Below are positions 24,508 through 35,867 of a DNA stretch of 64,000 bases, piece after piece (the first letter of the stretch is position 1; the number at the start of each line of letters is the position of its first letter). This DNA comes from Hypoxylon rubiginosum (lineage: Eukaryota > Ascomycota > Sordariomycetes > Xylariales > Hypoxylaceae), in assembly GCA_902806565.1 (NCBI GenBank), contig CADCXA010000038.1, positions 62,001 through 126,000 on the forward strand. Direction: 5' to 3'. The position numbers and the translations under genes were made by a program. The notes beneath the pieces were generated by a model that saw only the letters and a list, made by a program, of their open reading frames with translations, ran no database searches and was not told the DNA's origin.

Positions 24508-26164
24508 GATTTCGTCTCCAGTTCGCACCCGGAAAGCCGATTCCCTTAAAAACATCTCTACGTTCGGGTCATTTTTGGGCATGTCATGGCGTTAACGGCT
24601 GTTTGAAACTCGCATCTGGACTATGGCGATATGGTCTGCGACGGTTATCACGCTCTCAGCAGACCCGACACGAAACACGACTATTGAAAAGCTTGTTGAT
24701 TATCCTATTAGACTAACATCATACCACTTTTTTTGTTTCTGGCTCTTTCATATCGCTACGATTACATATCCTTGCCTCGTCTTGTCAGCCTCTTCCTCCC
24801 CTACGCTAGCTGGAGAAAGGGGGGGTTCTGCTTTGGGTGTAAAGGTTGAAATTTTGTATTTTTTAAAAGGCTCATCGCGCTTTATCTGCTGTTGCGCCCT
24901 TTTTCGCTTATGTCTCTATTGGCTGACTACTGGATTTCGGTGAACCAATATGGAGACACAAAACGTGTTCGGTGGAGGTTTGGCCCATGAAGAATTTCGC
25001 GACGTTTTATATTAGCTGGCAGCTGTGGATGAGGCATGAAGCCTTCTAATACGAAGTACATTAACTTGTTCTTGTCATCGCCACGTCAGTGGCACTGTCT
25101 TTACTAATTCCCTTTGGAGCTTTTTACTGAGATACGGAGATGCCCCTCGAAGTTACATTAGAGAGGAACTAGGATGGTACTAGACATGGTATCTGTTTTG
25201 TGGCAGTGTGACTTCATCGTGAGTCTCTTTGCGCTACAGAAGGTGTGGATTTCTGGAATACGGTATCGGAGGAAGCGTGACCTTGATTCTCATCTCTTGC
25301 AATGTAGCAGAAGGAGTGATGCTACTGCGATCATGAAGGTAGATACTTGGTTGATTGTTTATATCCTTGGCGTCGTTCGCTTTGCCAGAACTATATCTTT
25401 GGACAGTACGGTTTCTCCATGTTCAGCTATTACACTCATACAAATTGAGGTTTCGCCACACTCAAAATTACAGCGTCATAGTAGCCTTATGGCCGTTCGA
25501 AAGATAAAATCAGGTTTTCTAGCCCGCATTATTTGAACAAGCCTTATATATTGGTATCCGGGTATATTTATGTTACTCATAGAAGAGGTAATATGGCACG
25601 TATTACACGTAACTACGCTTTATCCCTAGGTAGCTCCACGTTCTCGTTCAAGCTACTATTAACTACCACGGTAGCTTTCAGCTCGTCATGCTTCTGCAAG
25701 CAGCATATCGTAATGCGATCCTTGGAGCGTGGGGAAAACAGCTTTGTTACATCCTAACTGTCTATACTAAGTGATACAGTTACAAATATAAGATCCCTTA
25801 ATGCTCCTGTCTCGCTGCTCTACTCGATCTTGATGAGGTTGAAAGAACCACTGGGATATGCTATAACATAGATCACTCGCGTGGCCCGGTCGTATATAAC
25901 ACCAATAGGGTGTAGCACATCGCCAGCATCGGGAAAAGCTCGTGCTTTTGGTGGGCTACGTCTAACTCAGATAGCCTTAAGAATGGTAGCCAAGCGCGAA
26001 GATGGACAGCACGATTCCTAGAAACTAGCTCTCGAATTCGTTATAAATGACTAGTCGTCTATAATGTGTTAGAAAAAATCGATAATGACCTAGGGGAAGA
26101 TAGCCAAGGGGGCGTACTCTGCCTTAGGGGACCGCTGGAAGGCTATATGACTTCTTCCACGCTA
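24508..26164. other. Intergenic, no gene recognised
   Basis: This holds the 3' region of the SOM1-like gene and AT-rich DNA. The largest open frame (25174-25536, 120 codons) has no recognisable feature. Nothing else was seen. Confidence 0.55.
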
Positions 26165-26347
26165 TTATACGTTGGGCATGCCATTCTCGTCGCTCATGCC
26201 ACGTACAGCGCGATTAGGAGCATCGCTGGGGTTCGGAGGAGGAACGGGAACGGGGAAATACGAAGTCGGTGCCGGTTCGGGAACAGCACTTACGGCGCAG
26301 ACCGTAACTACTAGAAAGATGAAAAGTTTCTTAGGAGAAAGCATCAT
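26165..26347 (-). CDS. Small secreted peptide candidate (60 aa)
   Basis: A single-exon minus-strand frame starts at ATG 26347 and encodes 60 residues. It opens MMLSPKKLFIFLVVTVCAVSA, a textbook signal peptide: a basic n-region, a hydrophobic core, and small residues before a likely cleavage after about residue 21. The ~39-residue mature part begins with a Pro-rich segment (VPEPAPTSYFPVPVPPPNPS) and ends hydrophilic, with no cysteine. A TATAAAAG element sits about 100 bases upstream on the same strand. No family is recognised. It could be a secreted wall or signalling peptide, an effector-like protein or a chance frame. The signal peptide plus TATA box favour a real gene. It lies downstream of the DUF2235 gene on the same strand. 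Confidence 0.5.
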   Translation of the reverse strand: MMLSPKKLFIFLVVTVCAVSAVPEPAPTSYFPVPVPPPNPSDAPNRAVRGMSDENGMPNV

Positions 26348-26919
26348 TGCGATAGTGACTTGAAGAGGAGGTTGTTGAAGATTGATTTAGAAGTGAAGAC
26401 GAATTTCGGGGATCTCCTATAATCCTATAATGAAAGCGGCGTCTCCAGCTTTTATAATATTGCTGCCGAATTATTATTTATTTATATCCTACGTATGACG
26501 TTGATATATATCTACCTTGTAGATAATTTCATGCAGTTTTGCGGCCCAGCTACTAGGAAAATTTTAGATCGTATCTTTTGGATCCTGTCTATTGTTAGAA
26601 CTTGGCGACTCTGCAGAAACAAGTCGGTAATTGTTAGCGCTCGCGTTCTCTAACCCCTTTAGTCTACCGATATAGGTCCCTAGGGGTAAAATGTGACGAT
26701 CACAGCTATAGTGAACATCAACAATAATATATAGTAAGGAAGGGATTTGGTATAGTGTCGTTGCAATGAGACCATGTTAGATGGGACTATCTACCGCTAA
26801 ATAAAACGAATGAGAAAGGGAATAATCTAACTTAACACACCTTAGTGACCTTGAATACCTGCCTCTTTTTATCCTTTATTCAGATTGACTCTACTAGCTG
26901 CGGTTTTGATTCAAGAATC
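26348..26919. other. Intergenic, promoter of small peptide and 3' region of the DUF2235 gene
   Basis: Apart from the TATA box no gene or repeat was recognised. The DNA is AT-rich. Confidence 0.5.
26449..26456 (-). promoter_or_regulatory. TATA box TATAAAAG upstream of the small secreted peptide
   Basis: A perfect TATAAAAG on the minus strand, 101 bases before the ATG at 26347. Spacing fits a fungal core promoter for the 60-residue frame. Confidence 0.45.
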
Positions 26920-29218
26920 CTATACTGTCGAAGATCCTGTAGAGGTAGGCATCTTCTTTACCCAGACTTCGCCTACCGGATCCCCGTTATCTTGGACACA
27001 TGTCCACTCTCCGATGCCATAATCTTCGGGAGCTCTACGTAAACCCCTGCCGCCGCCGCCGATAATCAAATTTCCCGGACGATAATACTTATCCTCGTTC
27101 ATGCGTCGAATCACGGAACCGTGGATCCTAGCGGTGTGCGGGATATCACGTACCTCGCCGCATGGCAGCGGCCAGCGAATGGGCTTCCACGATCCATCAG
27201 ATTGTAAGTCCATTCGTCGAAAGGGCATATATTCCACTGAAAATAGCTGTTGTTAGTATCCTGACTAGCCTGAACAAAGAGAAGGGATATAGAGAAGAGC
27301 AACGGATCATAGTTCATGGGCTACGACATACTTATTTTCCAACTCAATACCTGACCTCTAGTCAAGCCAGATCCATACTCCAGCGAATCGTGGATTCTAG
27401 CAAAGTGCGCTTTGTGAAGCATACGATGAAAAGGTCGATTGCTCTGTTCAGTCTTTTTGTCCTCCGTGTAGTTGACATGCCTCCAATCTGTAGGCTCAAC
27501 ACCAAGATTTGGGGAAGCTTGAAGTGTTGGGCTTGACTTATTGATCCGGATGTCCGGAAGAGCGCCGTTACTATATTCGACGTGACTGTTGCTGGCATCA
27601 GTCGTCTCGGTGGCTTCGGTAACTCCCATTTCGGCCAGTTTCCCAGGATCGAAATTCAAACCTGCCCTCTGCGCTTCCCTAATCATGTAAGTCAATGGCA
27701 CATGGCTTGCAGATTTGCCATCTGTAGGTATCTCCCATCCACCACCCACGTCTCCATGACCGCCTGCGAACCTATCCAACCTTGGTTTTAGTAGTCTCGT
27801 GATACATCTTCCTTGAAGTCGGATAACTCACCAGATCTCGTCAATATCCTGTTCGTCATCGTCTGATTCATCACCGTCATCTAGTACTTGAGGGTCTTCC
27901 GTTTTACTCTCCCCATTCCGACTTGCTCTATCTACGGATCCTCTTGTTGTTCGAGATCTTGATCGAGAATGAGGACGAAATGCTTGTTCGTCAAATGGCG
28001 CCAGCGTCTCCTGTCGACCTCTTTCTGGTTGAGCGCCTGACGTTGACCCCCAAACGGACCCTCGCTTCGCACGATACTTCTCATGGACCTTATCATGCAA
28101 CTGACGATGTGGTCGATTATTTGCGCGTTCTTGACTAGCGCCTTGGTAAATAAGATCTTGCCGGAACTTGGCGCGGCGCTCGTCGATGGACACGCAATGT
28201 CGAATGACCTACACCGAGAGACGAGTTAGATAGACTATCATGGCCGTGATGTGTGAATAGACGTACCTTAGCACTACTCCTTGCGGTATAAGGAAGCTTG
28301 GACCTTTGCATCCACGCAGTCTCAAACCGAGGCACCGAGTTGACCTATCCGTCTTAGCATCGCTTCTAGCTATCATGGTGCTATACTTATACCGTGTCAA
28401 AGAGACCAAGGAACCGGATGCTCTTCACCGGCCGGCTAAAAGTCTCTCGGAAGCCTTTCATGAATCGATACATTTCCCGTCGCTTCTCCTGATGGTCTTC
28501 GGTCTGGTCGGACTGACGGCTCTGCCACATCGAAAACGCTTTCCAGGCGAATACGACCATTTCTTCGTTGCCATGGGAAAGCAGCCCGACGTAGTCGAGC
28601 ATCTCAGCTAGGAAACGTGCCACGTAGGCACCGCGGGAGAATCCGAAAAAGTAAATCTCATCGCCTGGATTGTAAAAGCGCATGAGGAATCGGTAACCAC
28701 CAACCACGTGTTGGTCGAAACTCGACCCGACGGCGGAGTCCTTGGCCTTCAGATACCATGATCGAATCCTTGCGCCCAGGCTCGTGTGGGACAAGGAATT
28801 AGACACGACATACGTTCCTATTCCTGGCTGATAATAATGATCTAGATGGGCAGTAAGTAAATTGACGGGTAGCTTGTGAGTTGTTAAATGTTGGAGACGT
28901 ACACTGATCACCGGCCTCCCGATCCAGACATCTGAAGATTTTCAGGATATTGCTATCACTATCATCACCCCTGAATTTGTTGCCAGTACCGTCGAAGCAT
29001 AGCACGAGTTTCTGTGGAGTGCGGCGCGGCTCTTTCGAGGGATTCATCATAGGAATTGTTAACGACTGGCCATTCGGGGGACCTGGCGGGCTTGACGACA
29101 CATGCTCTTTTGTGTCCTCGCGGTTTCGCGAGTATCGCCCTCCGGGTGATAAATGTTGCGTATCCATTCGATTCGAGTAATGCGTGTGGCGTGTGGAAGG
29201 TCGTACTACAGAGCACAT
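26920..29218 (-). CDS. DUF2235 (Tle1-like) alpha/beta hydrolase
   Basis: Six minus-strand exons, 29218-28903, 28841-28393, 28344-28267, 28208-27832, 27771-27332 and 27236-26920, give about 658 residues (641 if the ATG at 29167 is used). Introns of 48-95 nt all keep frame. Family landmarks appear in order: KLVLCFDGTGNKFRG near the start, QYHYYQPGIGTYV, the nucleophile elbow FFGFSRGAYVAR (Ser near residue 174), IRFLGLFDTVNSVP, RHCVSIDERRAKFRQ and WFAGGHGDVGGGW with the catalytic His. An acidic insert (DDGDESDDDEQDIDE) precedes the last motif. The C-terminal ~200 residues carry a typical fungal DUF2235 extension. The domain is related to bacterial Tle1 phospholipases; substrate in fungi is unknown. 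All catalytic-looking residues are present. Transcribed divergently from the Ppo gene. Confidence 0.9.
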
Positions 29219-30702
29219 CGGGATATGGCGCCGCCACCTTAGGTTGCTTATTCGTTATGTATGGCGGTAAGAGCCTATTGTTCGGCTTCTCGGACATCTT
29301 CACGGATGCCTGCCTACGTAGGTAGGCATATAGATGCAAGGAATCTGAGCCAAGATAGTGATAGGGCTATGGTATGCCAGCTATTGGAAGGCCACAGCAA
29401 GCAAGAGTGTCTCAGATGCTCAAGTATTGACGCGAGGGCACCGTCGATCCTCTTCACAGCACGTGTAGAAGTAAAACCAGACAGGCTGTTTTTTTCGCGA
29501 GAGGGTAAGAGGGTTGGAGATAGTGTCCTGAAGGAAAGACATGGCGACGATCATGATGTACGACGACTCCCTGGCTGAAAAGTACAACCTGCAGGCGATC
29601 GAAAAGCAAGTTTCAGCCGGTGACTACCTTGAACGCGGTGGTTGGCTGACTTCTCCTCAACTTGCTGCAGTTGTCGGCCTCTGTCGGTAATGATGATTTG
29701 CCGGAGCGACGAGACGCATCATCACTATGGAGCCAGGGAGCTCTCCGATATGTGATGCAGTCAATGTATCGTACAAAGCAGCAGCAGTAAGAGTTTAGCT
29801 TGGTCAATAGCTAGCGACTCACCCTGGTAATTATTAATAGCCAGACAGCCACAATCAGCTATGATCATTTGTGTATACAATAGAGCAGCGTCGATCATTG
29901 CCCTTTTGCTTTTCATGTTCAGCTTCGTACGAAGTGTATGGTAAGCCACCCAAGCCCGCTAACCGGCACTGGCCCAAACGGTCCCCCTGAGTCTGAGTCG
30001 ATATACGCCACTTATTTTTCTTTTGGACAAAAGAATATCGCACCGTTGGAATGTCGGTTTGTGGGATTGGTGGATGGGCAGCAAAATTATCTTCAAACCT
30101 ACCTCATAGGTACGTGATACATTGGCATCTAAGACAATCTAAGACAATGCCTTAGGAGGTACCTACCAGGTAGGTAAGTATGTTGGTCGGTTAAACGTGG
30201 TGTCTTAGAAGCTTGAATGTCACTTCGCTAATCTCTCTGGACCTGCTGGACAGTATCGCGAAGCGGTGAATTAATAATGGCCGCCATGATATGCCAGTGC
30301 TTCTACCTATCTTCGGCCACCCCGCTCGATGTGCATGTGTTAACCAAACATATGTCGTCCTCCCCACGGCCCGAGTCTATGTCGTGTAAGATATGTATTG
30401 GTTCCGAGACTAGTTTTCCGCGTAGATATCAAGTGGATACCCGATCCTTGTTGTTGGTTGACGGAAAACTCCAGTTGGTTACCCTGAGCTTGTAGATCGA
30501 TGCTTTCTGGTCCGGCTAGTGAACATGGTGAACCAAGCGATATGTGAACAAAACTTGGTATGCTTAGCAGACGTGTGGACAGCTTTAAATTGTGACACTA
30601 GACTCGCTTCGCACACCTGTCACTAATTCGTTCAACTCGTCTCCGACGCTCGTTTTGAGTACCTAAGGTTAGATAGTGTTGAGTTTTCGAGACTGAAGCA
30701 AA
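29219..30702. promoter_or_regulatory. 1.5-kb divergent intergenic region between the DUF2235 and Ppo genes
   Basis: It separates two start codons facing away from each other and holds several GTAGGTA/TACCTAC palindromic motifs (29313-29322 CCTACGTAGG; cluster 30095-30180). Short open frames show no features. Shared regulation is possible but not shown. Confidence 0.5.
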
Positions 30703-33700
30703 ATGGCCACCACCAAATTAGACAACGGTATTCACGAAACTAACGGGACTCGATCCCATCACGTCGACTCTAACACTTCCACTACAATGAGCAAATATGC
30801 CGAGTCATCGGGGCCCTCTCGCAAGGAGAAGCCAGAGCCGATCCCGAAGGCTGATCGCGAAGGCGTCTCAACTGTGTTTGCTCAGTTTGGGCAACTACTT
30901 CATGCTTCACGGCGACCTCTCCCGACCGAGAACGGCGATGGTTCATACAATACAGTGGCCAAGAGGACGGGGTTAAAGAACGATTTGAAGTATCTTCGTA
31001 TGCAAGGTGGGATTATGCAAGCTACCATTAACAATCATATCTACTGACCAAATACAGATGTGAAGACGGTCCTAGAGCTTGCCCGAAGCAAGCTCAAAGG
31101 AGAACAACTTACGGATGACAAGACGATGATCATGGAACGCGTTATCCAGCTCGTCGCCGAACTCCCTCACAAGTCACGACTTCGAGAAGAGCTGACCAAC
31201 ACTTTCCTGAACGAACTTTGGTCCACGTTGGATCACCCACCCTTGCTATACATAGGCGAGAAGCACGAATATAGAATGGCGGATGGGTCGTGGAATAACC
31301 CTATAAACCCTCAACTCGGGGCGGCTGGTTCAACCTATGCTCGAACCTGTCGCCCGGGCATTGTGCCCCTGGGGTCTCTGCCAGACCCGGAACTGGTCTT
31401 TGAGTCGATCATGAAGAGAACGGAATATCGGAAGCACCCCAATAACGTCTCGTCGATGCTTTGGTATTGGGCAACTATCATCATTCACGATCTCTTCTGG
31501 ACCGACCATGACGACATGAGCAAAAACAAGACCTCTTCGTACCTGGACCTATCCCCTCTCTACGGCAGCAACCAGGCGATGCAAGACTCAGTCCGAACGT
31601 TTAGAGATGGCATGATGAAGCCCGACACGTACGCCGACAAGCGGCTTCTTGGCTCGCCTCCCGGAGTCAGCGTCATCTTGATCATGTTCAACCGCTTCCA
31701 CAACCACGTAGCTACAAACCTCGCTGCTATTAACGAAGGGGGTCGCTTTACGCCGCCGCCCCCAGGGTTGAGCGAAGAGAAGGCGGCCGCCGCTTGGAAG
31801 AAATATGACAACGATCTTTTTCAGACGGCTCGGCTTGTTACCTCGGGGTTGTATATCAATATCACTTTGATAGACTATGTGAGAAATATCGTCAATCTCA
31901 ACCGGAGCAACACCACTTGGACGCTCGACCCTCGAGCGGAGATGGGGCGTGATGTCGGCACAAACTCGGGGTCAGAGCGCGGTACGGGCAGTGTGGTATC
32001 AGCTGAGTTCAACCTCTGCTACAGGTAAGCGGTGTCCAACTTGCTTGACGCTGTTTTATTGTCGTGGTTTACTAAGTATTTCGTAGGTGGCACTCGTGCA
32101 TCTCGGCCAAGGACGACAAGTGGCTTCAGAAATTCTTCAAGGAGGCGCTTGACAAAGATCCGCTGGAGATAAGCCCGCATGACATGATAATGGGTTTCGC
32201 CAAATTTGATAAAGGCATCCCAGATGAGCCTTCTAAGAGAGTCTTCGGAGGCTTCAAGCGTAATGCTGACGGTACATTCAACGACGATGACCTTGTCGGC
32301 TGTATCAGCGACACCATAGAAGACTGCGCGGGAGCTTTTGGTAGCCGCAACGTGCCCGAGTCGATGAAAGCCGTCGAGATTCTCGGCATCCTTCAAGGCC
32401 GAAAGTGGAACGTTGCGGGTTTGAACGAGTTCCGCAAACACTTCGGCTTGAAACCATATGAAAAGTTCGAGGATATCAATTCCGATCCCGAGATTGCCAA
32501 CTCACTCCGACATCTCTACGAGCATCCGGATTTTGTTGAGTTATATCCAGGGCTCGTTGCAGAGGAGGCCAAGGAACCTATGGTCCCAGGCGTGGGAATT
32601 GCTGTATGTTTGCCGCGTATCCAGAAACGCAGTAAAAGTATATCGCTAACCTCGTCTAGCCTACTTACACTATATCCCGCGTGATCCTGTCGGATGCTGT
32701 CTGCCTGACTCGAGGGGACCGCTTCTACACTACTGATTATCATCCACGCGGCCTCACGTCTTGGGGATATAACGAAGTTGCCTACGACCTGAACATTAAC
32801 CAAGGCTGCGTCTTCTACAAGCTGTTTACCCGGGCCTTCCCTAACCACTTCAGGGGCGATTCCGTCTATGCCCACTACCCGATGGTCGGTACGTATCTCA
32901 CCCTATTCCCCAGTAGTCCACTGACACGATACTGAACATATTCGTGCAGTTCCCAGTGAAACCAAAATGATCTTGACCAATCTTGGCCGAGTCCAGGACT
33001 TCAGCTTTGATCGGCCCTCATTCATCCCCCCGCGTGTAGACATAGTAACGTTTGGTGGAGCGCAACACATACTTGAAAACCAGGACAACTACAGAACCAT
33101 GAGGAATGAAGGATTTTCATTTCTTATGGACGCTGGTGGAAGCCGCTTCACCTCTTCGACGAACTCTTCTTTCCAGGACGACCAGAGAGAGTACGTGCAT
33201 AGCCAAGTTCAGGCAGAGGATTGGACCTCGCACGTCAAGACATTTTACTCCCAGATCACCGACCGTCTCGTCAAAGAGAAGAGCTACCAGTTGGCGGGAC
33301 GGAATTTTGTTGATATTATCCGAGACGTTGGCAATATCGGGCCGGTTCACTTTGTCTCGAAGCTGTTCAACCTGCCGCTGAAAACCGAGGACAATCCGAG
33401 GGGTATCTACAGCGAGCAAGAACTGTATACGGCCTTGGCTGTGATATTCATTAGTGTCTTCCACGACATAGATCCCACCAAGTCGTTCCCGTTGAGGCAG
33501 GCTGCGAAGGCCGTCGGCACGCAGTTGGGCAGCCTGATCGAGGCCAACGTCAAGTCTATAAATGGCTTTGGACTCGGCTCCCTGTTTTCGTCGTGGTCAG
33601 GCAAGAATGACCCATTGGTATCATACGGTCCCGACCTGATTAAGGGGCTTTCTAAAGCTGGTCTGAACAACTATGATATCGCATGGGGCCGTATACTGCC

Positions 33701-34409
33701 TATTGCAGGGGCCACCGTGCCAGGTATCTCAGAAATGGTGTGTTGCTCAGAGTTGTTCCAAGCTACCGACGCGATGACTGACATTTGCATAGTTCGCTCA
33801 AGCTGTCGAGTACTTCCTGTCGCCGGAAGCGTCCAAGTATCTTCCCGAGATGCATCGTATCGCGAATCTTCCTTCTTCGGCCGAGACTGACGAATTGATG
33901 CTCGGCTATTGCCTAGAGGGTGTCAGGCTCGCGGGGCAATTCGGCTTTTGCTGTGAGGCGGCCGCTAGCGACGCGATCAAGGAGGATGGCGGCAACGAAG
34001 TGCCCGTCAGAACGGGGGACCGCGTTTTCGTTAGCTCCGTATGTTTATCATTCATCTCTTACTTACACAATTGTTAGGCAGCATCAACTAACCTAGAGTC
34101 ACGCAGGCCGGTGCAGCTAAGGATGCAAGACGCTTCCCCGACCCCGAGAAGGTGAACCCGCGTCGACCGCTAGACGCTTATATCCATTTCTGGATGGGGC
34201 CACACGCCTGCCTCGGACGTGATGTCTGCCAAGCTGGCCTAACTAGCATGTTCCGTTCCGTATTCAAGTTGAAGAATGTGCGGAAAGCTCCCGGAGCCCA
34301 GGGACAGCTCAAGAAGGTCTCTCAGCCCGGAGGATCCTATCTGTACTTGAGGGAGGACGGATCATACTTCCCGTTCCCCTGCGCGATGAAGATATGCTAT
34401 GACAACTAG
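30703..34409 (+). CDS. ppoA: Psi-producing oxygenase / linoleate diol synthase (Ppo-type dioxygenase-P450 fusion)
   Basis: Seven exons, 30703-31006, 31058-32024, 32087-32603, 32660-32888, 32950-33737, 33793-34038 and 34107-34409, give about 1117 residues (Aspergillus PpoA is ~1080). The N-terminal half is a heme peroxidase/cyclooxygenase-like dioxygenase: distal His in IIIHDLFWTDHDD (near residue 245), YLDLSPLYG, FNRFHNHVA, and catalytic Tyr with proximal His in YRWHSCIS (423-426), with an intron cutting the Arg codon. The C-terminal half is P450-like and keeps the heme-thiolate Cys in GPHACLGRD (Cys near 1052), which PpoC-type proteins lack. Both halves therefore look competent, predicting an 8-hydroperoxide made from linoleic acid and isomerised to a diol. 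Such oxylipins regulate sporulation and secondary metabolism. PpoA versus another LDS class (5,8-, 7,8-) cannot be decided by eye. Confidence 0.93.
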
Positions 34410-35867
34410 CACAGGGGGTAAGCACTGCTGGTCTGCTTGTTATCATGAGCTATTCTAGAAATTCTTCTTCATGTCGCCCTGTGTATTCCTGGATACTAAG
34501 GGTGAAAGATGTTATTGGGTTGTGACGCGGGTAGGAATTTGGCGGCCGACAAAAGCAAGGAGACGCCACCGAATAATACGGCCACTCCCCCCAAAGCCCC
34601 TTGCATCGTCAAGACGGAGATAAAACTTGTGCTGTTTACAGAATGCTTTCGACAGGCTACTTTAGGTACCTACCTAGGTAGTTAGATCACTTCATATCTA
34701 TTAATACGTATCTCTATTCTTTAATCTACATTTATTTCTATTTTTCTTTTCTTTTCATCTTTTCTGTCTCTTCCCCCTCCCCATGAACATGGAGAGACAT
34801 GGAGAGACATGGAGTCTTGCTTCACAAGCTCCGTGTTAGGTTGGTTGCCCGATTAGGAAAGCCGAATTGCGTCCAAATTTCTGACCTATCAGGTTATCAT
34901 AAGACGTAATGTCGCAGCTGAGAAAAAAAAAAAAGAACGTGGTCGACGAGGGGGGTTGAAAATATCTCCAAGAAAAGCCACACTTATCCTATGGATATAG
35001 GTATTAAATGTGTGTAAAATGCAAGACAATATACATTGTTTTAATCAGGGGGTAGGGGGGATTGCATACCCCACAGATCTCATATCCCATTCAGCACGTT
35101 GACGTTGACCCGCATCTAGGAGGCCTCTGGTTGATACGTACGTATTTCCTGTAACGAGTGCGTTCCCTGCTAGCGGAAATACGTTGTGTTTGTATATTCT
35201 TAACTTGTCAGCTGTACCATAACACCCTTTTCTTTATGTGTTGCAACTCTAACTTTGTTTCTACGGCCCATTGTCTTACCGTTGGAGAGTCCCCCTGAAG
35301 TGGCTGATCAAGGAGCCGATTGTCCAAAGCAGCTAACCTTAGCTACCAGTAGCTTAGGTGGTTGAGCAGAGCTTTGCTAGATCCGGTGCGCGAATTTCAC
35401 GAAGCTCAAAGGATGGATATTTCTGGAGGGCAGTGCTAGACTCGTGCCTGGACTATCTCGTTCTGGGGATATCTCCTGAGTCCCGACGCGAGAGACTTGA
35501 AATGGTTGCCAACATGTGATACAGAACTTACGGCTTCGCGTGTGTATAACCACACCACACTGTGTTGTTTGTAAGGTAAATCCTCGTAGTGGACAGTGCG
35601 ACGTCCTGAAATTTCTTTGCATGGTCTCCATGCTCTCCATGGTTTAACACTTACCCAGGTGCCTTTTGATAGCCTCTTAATTTCGAATAAGTATTCGTTA
35701 CTAGATGATATAATCCCTTGGTTATTCCCGTTTGTCTCCCATATGTCAAGTCAGACTCACTGTACCCTTTGATATTTTTATTCGCCCTACTCTTCTGCTG
35801 GTGAAACCTCACACACCTACTGTAACTGCACCTGTGCTCACTTACACGATTTAATCTTCCTCGTCAA
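34410..35867. other. Intergenic, no gene recognised
   Basis: 3' region of the Ppo gene and promoter of the ATPase gene. It holds TACCTAGGTA (34671-34680), a short GGAGAGACAT direct repeat near 34790-34812 and T/C-rich tracts. Small frames at 35377-35640 show no features. Confidence 0.5.
34671..34680. repeat. Palindrome TACCTAGGTA
   Basis: A perfect 10-base palindrome, one of several related GTAGGTAC/TACCTAGG motifs found only between genes in this window. Confidence 0.7.
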
